Assembly: GCA_026415135.1 (NCBI GenBank)
Contig: JAOAHS010000011.1
Coordinates: 1-59,932, forward strand
Length of the DNA stretch: 59,932 nt
Direction of reading: 5' to 3'
DNA from: Calditerrivibrio sp.
GTDB taxonomy: Bacteria > Chrysiogenota > Deferribacteres > Deferribacterales > Calditerrivibrionaceae
The translations under genes and the position numbers were made by a program. This document shows positions 37,307 through 46,987 of this stretch, in pieces. Below the pieces are notes generated by a model. That model was not told the origin of the DNA. It worked only from the letters and a program-made list of their open reading frames with translations, and searched no databases. How positions within the stretch are numbered: position 1 is the first letter of the stretch; every line of letters begins with the position of its first letter.

Positions 37307-39112
37307 TTACTGTTTGGTATCTAAAAACATCTCCGGGGTAAGACCTACTCTTAAAGCACCCCAATGTTTGCCATGTATGTATATGGGCATGGATAGGTCT
37401 GCAATGATTTCACCGGTATCCCTTAGATAGACCTGAAGGAGAAATTTCTTTTCGTTTCTGGCTGCTTTAAGGCCTGTTGCATCGTTGAACATACGTTTGT
37501 CTCTGCTATTGAAGAGATCTGTATGGTAATCGCCAGTCGGTTTTTTGGAATACTTACTACAATGGGTTGGGGCATAACCGTTTGTATCCACAGCAAGAGC
37601 AAAGATCGATCCAGGAAGTTCTGACATTAGCCTATCATAGATAAATTGTACTTCTGTTTCAAAATATTTATCGTAATCTGTTTTATATTTTTGGGGGTTT
37701 GTGTCTGGAATCTTTTTGTAGTTTTTATCAAAGATGTTTATGCCTCTATCGGCGATCTTTTTTATGGCATTTTCAATCTCAGATTTTGCTGATTCAACCT
37801 TAGCTAAAATAGTTTCAAACATACCAGATCCGGTTTTAAATCTTGTTACAAGTTCCTGCATATTCTGGGTCTGTTCTGATAGGATTAGTGAATATTCTGT
37901 GGAGTTCTTAGCGTTTTTCAATGTCTCTTCGCTGAGGTGGCTTACTTCTTGAATGCTTGAATTGATATTACTGTTTGTGGAGGAAAGCTCCTCTATGGCT
38001 GAGGCCATAGATATGAGCTGTTCACCTATCTTTTCGAAATCTTTTATGAAAAGATTGAATTTGCTTGAGGTATCATCGACCACATTTTTAGTGTTAATTA
38101 CGTTTTCATATATGGCTTCAGTTTCCTCTTTGGTTTCATTTACATTTTTTATCATGATCTTTATACTATTATTTATATCTTGTGCAGCATTCTTTACTTT
38201 TTCAGCTAATTTTCTTACTTCATCGGCAACAACAGCAAAGCCTCTGCCATGTTCCCCTGCTCTTGCTGCTTCTATGGCTGCGTTGAGGGCCAAAAGGTTG
38301 GTTTGATCAGAAATGTCGGAGATAAGGTTTATTACCTCCATGATCTTTTGGGAATTTTCAGCTAACATATTGGTGGTTGATACAAAATTCGATATCTTTT
38401 GGTTTATCTGATCCACACTGTGGATGATAGCCTCCATCTGCTCTTTCGAGTGTCGTGCAAATATCAGGTTTTTATTGGTGGCATCTGATATGTTATTTGT
38501 GTTGTGGGAGATTTCATGAAGTGCTACGTTACTTTCGTTACTGGCTATGACGATGTTGTGGGCAAGTTCATTTTGCCTTTTTGCAGCTTCTGTTGTTACT
38601 TCAAGATTTTTTCTTACCTTTGCAGCTTCTGTGGCTACAAAGATAGTGGCTTCCCTAATTTTAGACATCATGTTTCTGAATTTTCCTAAGAAACAGTTAA
38701 AGCTTTCAGCAAGTGTTTTGAATTCGTCATAGGTGGTGGTCTTTAATTCTTTGGATAGATCCCCTTCACCGGTGCAGGCATCGTTGAAAAAAAAGACAAG
38801 CTGCTTTACTGGAGTTACGATGAGGTGCCTTAAAAAAAGTATGACGAAAATTCCTGCAGCTATTGACAGAAAAACAAGTATTGTAAAGAAGGTATATGCT
38901 AAGTCCACATCCTTTAAAATAGTAGCAATTTTCTCGGGAGGAAGGTTGAGGGCATCCAATTTTTCTCGTAATCTATTGGCAAAACCAAAAAAAACTATAA
39001 TAGACATCGCTTGAAAAAAGGCAAATACCATCACATTGCCAACGAGCTTTCTTGTTAATGTATAGAAAAATTTTCTTTCCAAATAAATATATAGTTTTTT
39101 GAATAATTCCAT
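37307..39112 (-). CDS. Methyl-accepting chemotaxis protein with a C-terminal cytoplasmic sensor-like domain
   Basis: The 601-aa protein has two membrane helices (about residues 25-46 and 70-93) separated by only about 25 residues, so there is almost no periplasmic sensor. A HAMP domain follows, then the signalling coiled coil with the highly conserved tip region containing [31 protein letters not shown]-type sequence. After the signalling domain, about 140 residues form an extra domain ([53 protein letters not shown]). This resembles the sensor domain found at the C-terminus of some chemoreceptors. Sensing is therefore probably cytoplasmic. GGAGG precedes the ATG. Confidence 0.9.
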   Translation of the reverse strand: MELFKKLYIYLERKFFYTLTRKLVGNVMVFAFFQAMSIIVFFGFANRLREKLDALNLPPEKIATILKDVDLAYTFFTILVFLSIAAGIFVILFLRHLIVTPVKQLVFFFNDACTGEGDLSKELKTTTYDEFKTLAESFNCFLGKFRNMMSKIREATIFVATEAAKVRKNLEVTTEAAKRQNELAHNIVIASNESNVALHEISHNTNNISDATNKNLIFARHSKEQMEAIIHSVDQINQKISNFVSTTNMLAENSQKIMEVINLISDISDQTNLLALNAAIEAARAGEHGRGFAVVADEVRKLAEKVKNAAQDINNSIKIMIKNVNETKEETEAIYENVINTKNVVDDTSSKFNLFIKDFEKIGEQLISMASAIEELSSTNSNINSSIQEVSHLSEETLKNAKNSTEYSLILSEQTQNMQELVTRFKTGSGMFETILAKVESAKSEIENAIKKIADRGINIFDKNYKKIPDTNPQKYKTDYDKYFETEVQFIYDRLMSELPGSIFALAVDTNGYAPTHCSKYSKKPTGDYHTDLFNSRDKRMFNDATGLKAARNEKKFLLQVYLRDTGEIIADLSMPIYIHGKHWGALRVGLTPEMFLDTKQ

Positions 39113-39150
39113 GGAAGCCTCCTGAAGATCTTTTTCATGTATTTATCGAC

Positions 39151-39179
39151 AATATACAGAATTTATTTAGCAAAATCAA
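39151..39179 (-). promoter_or_regulatory. Putative sigma-70 promoter of the chemoreceptor operon
   Basis: On the minus strand TTGATT (39179-39174) and TATATT (39156-39151) are 17 bases apart. The predicted start lies about 30 bases before the ATG at 39112, with a CAGGAGG ribosome-binding site in the leader. Confidence 0.55.
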
Positions 39180-39234
39180 GAAATTTCAGCCAGAAAAAAA
39201 CAATGTTTAAAAATTAAAATATATTGATTTAATA

Positions 39235-39879
39235 TTATTTTAGGAGGGTAATTTTTCTACCTTCTATGGTGATTAGTTTCTCATCTTTGAGCTTTTTGAG
39301 CATTCTTGAAAAAGCTTCGGGTGTTGCCCCAAGAAGGATGGCGAGATCCCCTTTTTTTATCGGTAATACGATCTCATTACTCTTTTTAAGCTCAGATAGG
39401 TTTTGAATATATTTTAGAAAGCGTGTGGATAGATCTGTAAGGGTTAAATTTTCTAACATATTAATTAGATATTTTATCCTTTGGGACAGGGAACCTATGA
39501 GTTTCATTGCAAAGTGGGGGTGTTCTTTTATCAGTAGCTCTATTTTTTTGGAATCGATGGCCAGTGCAGAACAGTTTTCTATTGCAAGAGAGGTCACAGG
39601 GTATCTATTTTTTAGAAAAAAAAGGATTTCTGCAAAAATCTCACCGCTTTTGACAAAATGAATTATCGCTTCTTTACCCTCATCATTGGTCTTATAGAGT
39701 TTAACAAGACCTGATATCAAAAAGTAAACATTGGTCCCCTCTTCACCTTCTACAAAGAATAACTCCCCTTTAGATTTGTGTACGAGATTTGAGGCTGATT
39801 CAAGCATTTTACAGAGATCAGGATCATAACCCCCTAAAAAAGCATTACAGAAGATATTTATGGCATTTTGTAAGTTCAT
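39235..39879 (-). CDS. Crp/Fnr-family transcriptional regulator
   Basis: The 214-aa product has an N-terminal cyclic-nucleotide-like beta-roll (HKSKGELFFVEGEEGTNVYFLISGLVKLY, then GEIFAEILFF), a long dimerisation helix (LIGSLSQRIKYLINMLENL) and a C-terminal winged HTH with recognition helix GATPEAFSRMLKKLKDEKLI. It lacks the N-terminal four-cysteine set of oxygen-sensing FNR; it has a Cys at residue 11 and another near 24. It is divergent from hcp, so regulation of the hybrid cluster protein in response to nitric oxide or nitrite, as for HcpR/DNR-type proteins, is the natural inference. Its start has no Shine-Dalgarno sequence. Confidence 0.9.
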   Translation of the reverse strand: MNLQNAINIFCNAFLGGYDPDLCKMLESASNLVHKSKGELFFVEGEEGTNVYFLISGLVKLYKTNDEGKEAIIHFVKSGEIFAEILFFLKNRYPVTSLAIENCSALAIDSKKIELLIKEHPHFAMKLIGSLSQRIKYLINMLENLTLTDLSTRFLKYIQNLSELKKSNEIVLPIKKGDLAILLGATPEAFSRMLKKLKDEKLITIEGRKITLLK

Positions 39880-39884
39880 GGGGA

Positions 39885-39913
39885 AAAATATAATGCTTTT
39901 TGATCTAAGTCAA
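39885..39913 (-). promoter_or_regulatory. Putative promoter of the Crp/Fnr gene, overlapped by the operator
   Basis: On the minus strand TTGACT (39913-39908) and TATTTT (39890-39885) are 17 bases apart, and the ATG at 39879 follows after five bases with no ribosome-binding site. The -35 is one half of the FNR-like palindrome, which would allow autorepression. Confidence 0.4.
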
Positions 39914-39914
39914 A
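39899..39914. promoter_or_regulatory. FNR/DNR-like palindromic operator between crp/fnr-like gene and hcp
   Basis: The sequence is TTTGAT-CTAA-GTCAAA, a near-perfect match to the TTGAT-N4-ATCAA design. Its centre (39906.5) is about 40-41 bases upstream of the start predicted from the TATTAT at 39935-39940, the position used for class II activation. A second perfect 9-bp inverted repeat (AATACTTTT 39913-39921, AAAAGTATT 39930-39938) overlaps it and reaches the -10. Confidence 0.7.
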
Positions 39915-39976
39915 TACTTTTAAGATTAAAAAAGTATTATTAGATGTATAAAAAACGATAAAAAGGAGGAACTGTT

Positions 39977-41629
39977 ATGAGTATGTTTTGTTATCAATGT
40001 TCAGAGGCGGCAAAAGGTGTTGGATGTACTGTAAAAGGTGTATGTGGCAAAGATGATAAGGTGGCTGCATTGCAGGATATGTTGGTGTATAACCTAAAAG
40101 GTCTTGCTTATTGGACTAAAAAGGGAAGAGAAGTAGGTGTATTTCTGGAAGAGGCTGATCTGTTTTTACTCGAAGGGCTTTTTGCTACAATTACAAATGT
40201 TAATTTTGATGCTGAGAGGTTTGTGGATTATAACAATAAAGCGATCAAGCTAAGGGATATGGTTCGTGAGATGGCTGTTAGTAAGGGGATAAATCCCCAT
40301 ACTCCTTATGATGTTGCAAATTGGAAACCACTCGGTACGGAAGATGATTATCTGGCTAAAGCAGCAGCAGCTTCTATTCTGAGTGAAGAGCATGAGGATA
40401 TAAGATCGTTAAAGGAGCTTTTGATTTATGGGGTTAAAGGTATTGCAGCTTATGCTGACCATGCCTATGTATTAAAGTTCAAATCTGAAGAGATTTTTAG
40501 GTTTACTGAAGATGCACTCGTTGAGACATTAAGAAAAGATATTAGTGTCGAAGAGCTAATAGGGCTAGTGCTCAAGGCTGGTGAGATTGCAGTAAAAACT
40601 ATGGAGTTGTTGGATAGAGCAAATACTACCAAATATGGCAAGCCTGAGATAACGAAGGTTTATACTGGTCTGGTTGATGGGCCTGCAATTCTTGTATCTG
40701 GACATGATCTTTTGGATCTGGAGGAGCTACTTAAACAGACGGAACATTCTGGTGTAAATATTTATACCCACGGAGAGATGCTGCCTGCTCATGCGTACCC
40801 AGAGTTTAAAAAGTATAAACATCTCAAAGGTAATTATGGGACAGCTTGGTTTAATCAAAGGGAGGAGTTTGATGAGTTCAACGGTGCGATACTCTTTACA
40901 ACTAACTGTATTGTACCACCCAAAGAGAGCTACAAAGATAGGGTTTTCACCACAGGTCTGGTGGGTTGGCCCGGCATAAAACATATACCAAATGCTACTA
41001 ACGGAGGGATGAAGGACTTTAGTGAGGTGATAGCTAAGGCTAAAGAGTGTGGTGGTGTAAAGGCCAAGGTGGGTAAATATATCACCATAGGTTTTGCCCA
41101 TGATCAGGTGATGGCTCTTGCAGATAAGGTTTTAGATGCGGTACGTTCAGGTGCTATAAAAAGGTTTGTTGTGATGGCAGGTTGCGATGGAAGGTTTAAA
41201 GAGAGGGAATATTACACGGAGGTAGCGAAAAATTTGCCAAAGGATACTGTAATATTGACTGCTGGTTGTGCAAAATACCGTTATAATATGTTGGATTTAG
41301 GTGATATAGGTGGCATTCCGAGGGTGCTCGATGCTGGTCAGTGTAATGATTCTTATTCCCTTGCATACGTGGCTCTGAAATTAAAAGAGGTTTTGGGACT
41401 CGATGATATTAATAAGCTACCTATCTCCTACGATATAGCTTGGTATGAACAAAAAGCTGTATGTGTTTTGTTGGCACTTTTGTATTTGGGTGTCAAAGGG
41501 ATTAGGTTAGGACCAGTACTCCCTGCATTTTTATCCCCCAATGTGGCTAAAATCCTTGTGGAACACTTTGATATCAAGCCGATATCTGGAGTCCAAGAGG
41601 ATATTGAAGCTATGATGATGGGCAGATAG
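39977..41629 (+). CDS. hcp: Hydroxylamine reductase (hybrid cluster protein)
   Basis: The 550-aa product starts with the cysteine motif C-x2-C-x8-C-x5-C ([17 protein letters not shown]...), typical of class I Hcp proteins that hold a cubane [4Fe-4S] cluster. Later conserved residues for the hybrid Fe-S-O cluster include [52 protein letters not shown] and GPVLPAF. Hcp reduces nitric oxide or hydroxylamine and protects against nitrosative stress. With the nap cluster nearby, this protects cells respiring nitrate (inference). An AAGGAGG site and a predicted Crp/Fnr-activated promoter precede it. Confidence 0.96.
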   Translation: MSMFCYQCSEAAKGVGCTVKGVCGKDDKVAALQDMLVYNLKGLAYWTKKGREVGVFLEEADLFLLEGLFATITNVNFDAERFVDYNNKAIKLRDMVREMAVSKGINPHTPYDVANWKPLGTEDDYLAKAAAASILSEEHEDIRSLKELLIYGVKGIAAYADHAYVLKFKSEEIFRFTEDALVETLRKDISVEELIGLVLKAGEIAVKTMELLDRANTTKYGKPEITKVYTGLVDGPAILVSGHDLLDLEELLKQTEHSGVNIYTHGEMLPAHAYPEFKKYKHLKGNYGTAWFNQREEFDEFNGAILFTTNCIVPPKESYKDRVFTTGLVGWPGIKHIPNATNGGMKDFSEVIAKAKECGGVKAKVGKYITIGFAHDQVMALADKVLDAVRSGAIKRFVVMAGCDGRFKEREYYTEVAKNLPKDTVILTAGCAKYRYNMLDLGDIGGIPRVLDAGQCNDSYSLAYVALKLKEVLGLDDINKLPISYDIAWYEQKAVCVLLALLYLGVKGIRLGPVLPAFLSPNVAKILVEHFDIKPISGVQEDIEAMMMGR

Positions 41630-41636
41630 TCATAAT

Positions 41637-41659
41637 GGACAGGATAAAACATCCTGTCC
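41637..41659 (+). terminator. Terminator-like hairpin after hcp
   Basis: A perfect 9-bp stem, GGACAGGAT (41637-41645) and ATCCTGTCC (41651-41659), has a five-base loop. The downstream tract (TTCTGTCCTTTTG) is T-rich but interrupted, so efficiency is uncertain. Confidence 0.65.
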
Positions 41660-41902
41660 TTCTGTCCTTTTGTTCCTGTATATTGACTGAGGTATTATTT
41701 ATTCACAACATGTTACGTTTGCAAAACATGTCTATTACTGTCTAAGATCGAAAAAATCTATAAAATATAATCAAAAATCAAAATCTATGCAAAAAAGCTG
41801 TGTAGGTTTTAAAATTTATCTTTAGTATATTGTTTTGAGTAACCATTAAGGTTAGAGAAATATTGAAAATATTCAATTATTGCAATATGTTACTTTTTTC
41901 TA

Positions 41903-41931
41903 TTGACAATTATAAAAATCTATAATATATG
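41903..41931 (+). promoter_or_regulatory. Putative sigma-70 promoter of pyc
   Basis: TTGACA (41903-41908) is followed after 17 bases by TATATG (41926-41931). A better hexamer TATAAT (41921-41926) lies only 12 bases from the -35. The pyc ATG at 41958 has a GGGGG-type purine stretch upstream. Confidence 0.45.
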
Positions 41932-41957
41932 GCGTCAGAAATAAAACGGGGGTTTAT

Positions 41958-44900
41958 ATGAGAATCAAAAAGCTTATGTGTGCAAACCGTGGTGAGATAG
42001 CGATAAGGGTGTTCCGTGCATGTACAGAGCTGGGGATAAGAACGGTTGCCATATATTCGGATGAAGATAGATATTCTCTACATAGATATAAAGCAGATGA
42101 AGCTTATTTGGTAGGTAAGGGGTTGGATCCGATTGCTGCATATATGAATATAGAAGAGCTTGTAGACTTAGCCAAAAAGCATCATATAGATGCCATTCAT
42201 CCTGGTTATGGCTTTTTGGCTGAGTCCTACGAGTTTGCTGAGGCCTGTCAAAAAAATGGGATCATATTTGTTGGGCCTGATCCAAATACTATGAAGATAT
42301 TTGGAGACAAGAAGCTTGCTAAAGATCTTGCAAAAGAGTGTAAAGTGCCAGTGATTGAAGGATCTGAAGGGGTTGTGGGTGATTTAGCTGAGGCTGAGAA
42401 GATTGCAGAAAAGATTGGATACCCAGTTTTATTAAAAGCTACAGCTGGTGGTGGTGGCAGGGGGATTAGGATATGTAAAAATAAGAAGGAACTCGAAGAG
42501 AATTTTGAATCAGCCATGAGAGAGGCTATAAAAGCCTTTGGCAAGGGTGATATTATCATAGAAAAGTATATAGAAAACCCCAAGCATATTGAAATTCAGT
42601 TGCTAGGTGATAAGCATGGAAATATGGTTCATCTGTATGAGAGGGACTGTTCCATTCAAAGAAGACATCAAAAACTTATAGAGATTGCACCATCCCTGAA
42701 TATCCCTTATGAGACTCTGAAAAGGTTATATGATGATTCGGTACGATTAGGTAAAGCTTCAGGGCTTTTTTGTGCAGCTACAGCTGAGTTTTTGGTGGAT
42801 AGTAAGGGTAATCACTATTTTCTTGAGGTCAATCCGAGAATACAGGTGGAGCACACCGTTACTGAGTTGATAACTGGGATAGATATTGTTCAGGCCCAGA
42901 TTCTGGTTTCTGAAGGTAAACAGTTGAGTGACAAAGAGATAGGTATTACATCCCAGGATAGTATCTACAAACACGGGTATGCGATACAGTGCAGGGTCAC
43001 TACGGAGGATCCAGAAAACAATTTTCTTCCTGATACGGGTGAAATAGAGGCTTATAGGATAGCTACAGGGTTTGGTATAAGATTAGATGCAGGTAACGGC
43101 TTTGCAGGTGCTAAGATTACACCCCATTACGATTCTTTACTCGTAAAGGTATGTAGTTGGGCTACCACATTTGAGCAGGCGGCTAAGAAGATGAACAGGG
43201 CTTTAAGTGAGTTCAGGATCAGGGGTGTGAAGACCAATATACCTTTTTTGCAAAACGTCATAACTAACAAGGATTTTTTAAGTGGGAATTTCCATACAAA
43301 CTTTATAGACGACAATCCAGAACTGCTGAAGTTTCCTAAGCCTCAGGATAGGGCAACCAAAGTATTAAAGTTTCTGGCAAACAATATTGTAAACAACCCA
43401 TCTGGAGTGAAACTTAGTGAAAACACTGTGCTACCTCCTATCAGAGTACCTGTGATAAAATTCGGAGAGCATGTCCCAACAGGGACCAAAGATCTACTCA
43501 ATCGGCATGGGGTAGAAGGGGTGATCGATCATATAAAGAAAAGTAAAGAGGTGCTCTTTACTGATACCACTATGAGGGATGCCCATCAGTCTCTACTTGC
43601 CACAAGGCTAAGAACAAAGGATATGCTGGCCATAGCTGATGCTTATGCTCATCACATGAGTGGATTATTCTCTTTGGAGATGTGGGGTGGAGCAACCTTT
43701 GATGTATCTTATAGATTTTTGAAAGAGTCACCGTGGGAAAGATTAAGGTTGTTAAGGGGAAAGATCCCCAATATCCTCTTTCAGATGCTTCTTAGAGGTT
43801 CTAATGCTGTGGGGTATACCAACTATCCTGATAATGTTATCAAGGAGTTTATAAGGCTTTCTGTAAAAAATGGTATAGATGTTTTCAGAATATTTGACTG
43901 TTTTAACTGGATCGACCAGATGCTTCTCGCCATAGAGGAGGTCAAGAAGAATGACAGGATTGCTGAAGCTGCTATATGCTACACCGGAGATATTTTGGAT
44001 CCAAAAAGGGTAAAATATAGCCTTAAATATTATGTGAATCTGGCAAAAGAGCTTGCAAACGCAGGCACAGATATCATAGGGATAAAAGATATGGCTGGGC
44101 TTTTGAAGCCTTATGCTGCAAAGGTTCTTGTGAAAGCTATAAAAGAGGAGACAGGTCTTCCCCTTCATTTTCATACCCATGATACAAGTGGTAATGGTGA
44201 GGCATCGGTTCTTATGGCAATAGAGGCTGGTGCTGATATTGTGGATTGTGCCATCTCTTCCATGAGTGGCTTGACCAGTCAGCCCAATCTTAATTCTATA
44301 CTTTATGCCATAGAGTCTACGGAGAGAAGATCCTCCATAGATAAACAGTGGGCCCAGAATATTTCCGACTACTTTGAGAGGGTCAGAAGGTATTACTTCC
44401 CCTTTGAAAGTGGATTAAAATCAGCAACTGCTGAGGTCTATGAGCATGAGATCCCCGGAGGTCAGTATTCAAACCTTGTGGTACAGGTAGAGGCTACTGG
44501 ATTATTGGATAGATGGGAAGATGTAAGGAAGATGTATGCAAAAGTCAATAAAGAGTTAGGTGACATAGTGAAGGTTACGCCATCATCAAAAGTTGTAGGT
44601 GATCTGGCCATATTTTTGGTGAGAAATAATCTGGATATATCAGATTTGTATGAAAAGGGGGGGCAGCTATCACTACCGGAGTCTGTTATATCGTTTTTCA
44701 AAGGGATGTTAGGTCAACCCTACGGTGGCTTCCCAGAAAAGCTACAGCAGATTGTTTTAAGGGGGGAGAAACCCCTTAAAGGGCGTCCAGGGGAGCTTTT
44801 ACCACCCTTCGACTTTCAGAAGGCAAAAGAAGATCTCGAAAAGGAGTTTGGCAGGCCTTTCAGCGAGGAGGCTGTAGTTAGTTATGCCCTTTATCCACAA

Positions 44901-45392
44901 GTATTTAAAGATTATATAAACTTTGTGAATGAATATGGTGATGGGATGGTATTTGATACAAAGGATTATTTCTATCCCCTAAAGAAAGAGGAGGAGATTG
45001 AGGTCAATATAGAGGAAGGGAAAACCCTTATCATAAAGTATTTAGGTGTTAGTGAGCCTGATGAAAAAGGATTTAGAAAGGTGTACTTCGAGTTTAATGG
45101 TCAGGCACGGACAGTAAGGATCAAAGATGAAAAGCTCTCAGATTATATAAAATCAAATAAGAAAGGTGATTTGAATAATCCAAAGGATGTTTGTGCCTCT
45201 ATGCCCGGGAAGATCACCAAGATCAACGTGAAAAAGGGTGATAAGGTCAAAAAAGGTGATCTACTTGTGATCACTGAGGCTATGAAGATGGAGACTAAGA
45301 TTGTAGCTAACACCGATGGAGTAGTAGAAGAAATTTATCTAAATCAAGGAGATAAGATAGAAGCCGGTGACCTTTTAATAAAGATCGCTTGA
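41958..45392 (+). CDS. pyc: Pyruvate carboxylase
   Basis: This 1144-aa single-chain enzyme makes oxaloacetate from pyruvate, bicarbonate and ATP. Residues 1-450 are the biotin carboxylase domain (ANRGEIAIRVFRACTELG, the ATP-grasp loop KATAGGGGRGIRI, FLEVNPRIQVEHTVTE). The carboxyltransferase domain follows from about 530 (LFTDTTMRDAHQSLLATR, metal ligands in LHFHTHDTSGNG). The C-terminal biotin carrier has EAMKMET with biotinylated Lys1110. The order and length fit the alpha4 pyruvate carboxylase class rather than the two-subunit archaeal type. It stands alone between its own promoter and a strong terminator. Confidence 0.97.
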   Translation: MRIKKLMCANRGEIAIRVFRACTELGIRTVAIYSDEDRYSLHRYKADEAYLVGKGLDPIAAYMNIEELVDLAKKHHIDAIHPGYGFLAESYEFAEACQKNGIIFVGPDPNTMKIFGDKKLAKDLAKECKVPVIEGSEGVVGDLAEAEKIAEKIGYPVLLKATAGGGGRGIRICKNKKELEENFESAMREAIKAFGKGDIIIEKYIENPKHIEIQLLGDKHGNMVHLYERDCSIQRRHQKLIEIAPSLNIPYETLKRLYDDSVRLGKASGLFCAATAEFLVDSKGNHYFLEVNPRIQVEHTVTELITGIDIVQAQILVSEGKQLSDKEIGITSQDSIYKHGYAIQCRVTTEDPENNFLPDTGEIEAYRIATGFGIRLDAGNGFAGAKITPHYDSLLVKVCSWATTFEQAAKKMNRALSEFRIRGVKTNIPFLQNVITNKDFLSGNFHTNFIDDNPELLKFPKPQDRATKVLKFLANNIVNNPSGVKLSENTVLPPIRVPVIKFGEHVPTGTKDLLNRHGVEGVIDHIKKSKEVLFTDTTMRDAHQSLLATRLRTKDMLAIADAYAHHMSGLFSLEMWGGATFDVSYRFLKESPWERLRLLRGKIPNILFQMLLRGSNAVGYTNYPDNVIKEFIRLSVKNGIDVFRIFDCFNWIDQMLLAIEEVKKNDRIAEAAICYTGDILDPKRVKYSLKYYVNLAKELANAGTDIIGIKDMAGLLKPYAAKVLVKAIKEETGLPLHFHTHDTSGNGEASVLMAIEAGADIVDCAISSMSGLTSQPNLNSILYAIESTERRSSIDKQWAQNISDYFERVRRYYFPFESGLKSATAEVYEHEIPGGQYSNLVVQVEATGLLDRWEDVRKMYAKVNKELGDIVKVTPSSKVVGDLAIFLVRNNLDISDLYEKGGQLSLPESVISFFKGMLGQPYGGFPEKLQQIVLRGEKPLKGRPGELLPPFDFQKAKEDLEKEFGRPFSEEAVVSYALYPQVFKDYINFVNEYGDGMVFDTKDYFYPLKKEEEIEVNIEEGKTLIIKYLGVSEPDEKGFRKVYFEFNGQARTVRIKDEKLSDYIKSNKKGDLNNPKDVCASMPGKITKINVKKGDKVKKGDLLVITEAMKMETKIVANTDGVVEEIYLNQGDKIEAGDLLIKIA

Positions 45393-45407
45393 CTTCCATA
45401 AACACAG

Positions 45408-45437
45408 CTGCCCGTCACCCCCGGGCAGCCCCCCCTT
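45408..45437 (+). terminator. Rho-independent terminator after pyc
   Basis: CTGCCCG (45408-45414), a seven-base loop, and CGGGCAG (45422-45428) form the stem, followed by a C run and then at least eight T residues. It separates pyc from the convergent nap cluster; there is no T tract on the minus side. Confidence 0.8.
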
Positions 45438-45440
45438 TTT

Positions 45441-46235
45441 TTAGATTCTAAACTTTAACGTGTCAGCTTTTTTGTTGTCAGGGCAGGCATCTATGCAATC
45501 ACCACAGTTATGACAGAGGAAGTTATTACCTTCTTTCATAGGGTTTAATATCATAGGGCAAGCAGCTACACAACTTAGGCAATTACTGCATAGGTCTTTT
45601 ACTTTAGCTATCCTTAACCCTTTGCTAAATTTGAAAACGGATAAAAAAATTCCCTGGGGACAAAAGAACCGACACCAAAATCTGAAGTAAAAAAGTTCCA
45701 ATATTAAAAGGACTAAAATAAAAAAGGCTTCAAATGTTATATAATGGAACTTTACGAGCACCAAAGCTTGGGAGGAAATAATACCGGGAGCGGAGATTAG
45801 GTTTAATAGTGGGATACCTGCAATACCAGAAAGAAAGATAAATAATAGTAAAAGGAGAAATCTATAAGTATTTGTTTTGTGGGGTAAGGAGGGGTGATAT
45901 TTTGGTTTATCATATTTAAAGCCTAACTTTATTTTAAGAGCATCAAGTATTTCTACGATAAAATAGTAAGGACACATCCAACTACACCAAACTCTCCCCA
46001 ACACGAGCATCATCAAAAGTGGTAACAGTACGGAAACAAGCATGGTAACAGTAACTGTTTTAGATGATATTATTGCCTGCAGAATTGCAAGGGGATCAGC
46101 TATTGCTATATCCCCTATATCGATGGAATAAAAGGTCCCTTTTATGAAATAGATTTCAAAGATATTCAAAACAGGGACAATAAACATCCCTAAAAAAATG
46201 ATTAACTGGACAATTCTTCTATATTTTCTGAGCAT
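45441..46235 (-). CDS. napH: NapH-type quinol-oxidising membrane ferredoxin
   Basis: The 264-aa protein has four to five hydrophobic segments and the two membrane-proximal CxxxCP motifs typical of NapH/NosR-like proteins (WCSWMCPYY and WCRFFCPQG). Its cytoplasmic C-terminus binds two [4Fe-4S] clusters (CSNCLSCVAACP and CHNCGDCIDACP). In NapGH systems it draws electrons from the quinol pool and hands them to NapG and on to NapA. It is the last gene of the cluster, two bases after napG. Confidence 0.9.
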   Translation of the reverse strand: MLRKYRRIVQLIIFLGMFIVPVLNIFEIYFIKGTFYSIDIGDIAIADPLAILQAIISSKTVTVTMLVSVLLPLLMMLVLGRVWCSWMCPYYFIVEILDALKIKLGFKYDKPKYHPSLPHKTNTYRFLLLLLFIFLSGIAGIPLLNLISAPGIISSQALVLVKFHYITFEAFFILVLLILELFYFRFWCRFFCPQGIFLSVFKFSKGLRIAKVKDLCSNCLSCVAACPMILNPMKEGNNFLCHNCGDCIDACPDNKKADTLKFRI

Positions 46236-46237
46236 TT

Positions 46238-46987
46238 TTACCAGCCTTCAATTTTTTCCTGAACTTTAAAATTGTTTTTAAATTTAGGTTTGTCCTCACC
46301 CTGAATCGATTGTTTTCTTTGCAGGAGCTTATCACCTTTTAAATAATCTTTTGATAACTCATCTGATTTTTGAAAAGTTATCTTTGATCGCTGATAATAA
46401 AAGCCAGCTGTATCTTTATTACCCATGCCTGTAGGGATTATGTTTACAGATTTTGGCTCAGTGGGACACTTCTCTACACATATACCACAGCCTACACATT
46501 TATCTGTGATAACGGGTAATATATATTTTTCCATGACAATGGCTTTGTCCTGAAAAGGGCAAACATTGTAGCAGGTGGAACATATTTGAGCTTTGCCTGT
46601 GTTTATTAGACCTTCTTCCTCTTTGAGATAAAGATAGTTTAAACAGCGGTTTTGGTCGATATGGGCAATACCTATTTTTACCTTTTCAGCGTCCACAAGG
46701 GTGTTATCTAAAGCACCTGTTGGACAAACCGATGGGCATTTCATACACAAGTAGCAGGCCCTCTCCTTTGCAAATATATAAGGGGTCCCTATCTGCATCT
46801 TTTCAAACAGGTCTGCTCTTTTTATGGAATCATAGGGGCATACTTCTATACATCTTGCACATCTTATACATAGCTCCATAAACCTTTTTTCTTCTACTGC
46901 ACCGGGAGGTCTTAATCTATTTACCTGAAAAAAGCCTTTAAAAGGGTTGTTGTTTAACAGATTTTGGAAAAATTTTCTAATATTCAC
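46238..46987 (-). CDS. napG: NapG-like ferredoxin with four [4Fe-4S] motifs, no visible Tat signal
   Basis: The 249-aa product has four cysteine clusters: CIRCARCIEVCP, CYLCMKCPSVCP, CSTCYNVCP and CVGCGICVEKCP, matching NapG. Known NapG proteins carry a twin-arginine signal and act in the periplasm. Here the GTG start at 46987 is immediately preceded by an in-frame TAA, and the N-terminus (NIRKFFQNLLNNNPFKGFF) has neither RR nor a signal-length hydrophobic stretch. The protein is thus predicted to be cytoplasmic or exported in a complex. It overlaps napD by 11 bases. Confidence 0.88.
   Translation of the reverse strand: MNIRKFFQNLLNNNPFKGFFQVNRLRPPGAVEEKRFMELCIRCARCIEVCPYDSIKRADLFEKMQIGTPYIFAKERACYLCMKCPSVCPTGALDNTLVDAEKVKIGIAHIDQNRCLNYLYLKEEEGLINTGKAQICSTCYNVCPFQDKAIVMEKYILPVITDKCVGCGICVEKCPTEPKSVNIIPTGMGNKDTAGFYYQRSKITFQKSDELSKDYLKGDKLLQRKQSIQGEDKPKFKNNFKVQEKIEGW

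Larger units (their letters stand above)
41630..41957. other. Non-coding gap between hcp and pyc with a terminator, inverted repeats and a single DnaA-box-like site
   Basis: This 328-base gap has no convincing gene. After the hcp terminator it contains TTATTCACA (41699-41707), which matches the DnaA-box consensus TTWTNCACA once only. It also has an inverted repeat ACATGTT/AACATGT (41708-41714 and 41725-41731) and another TAACC-ATTAA-GGTTA (41840-41854). The pyc promoter is at the right end. The heptamer ATGTTAC occurs at 41710 and again at 41887. These could be regulator sites for pyc; a single DnaA box is not enough for an origin. Confidence 0.5.

Noticed and set aside
41699-41707. Possible replication origin at the TTATTCACA site
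   Set aside because: Only one DnaA-box match is present in the gap and it has no cluster or AT-rich unwinding element of the usual size; a single match is expected by chance in an AT-rich genome.
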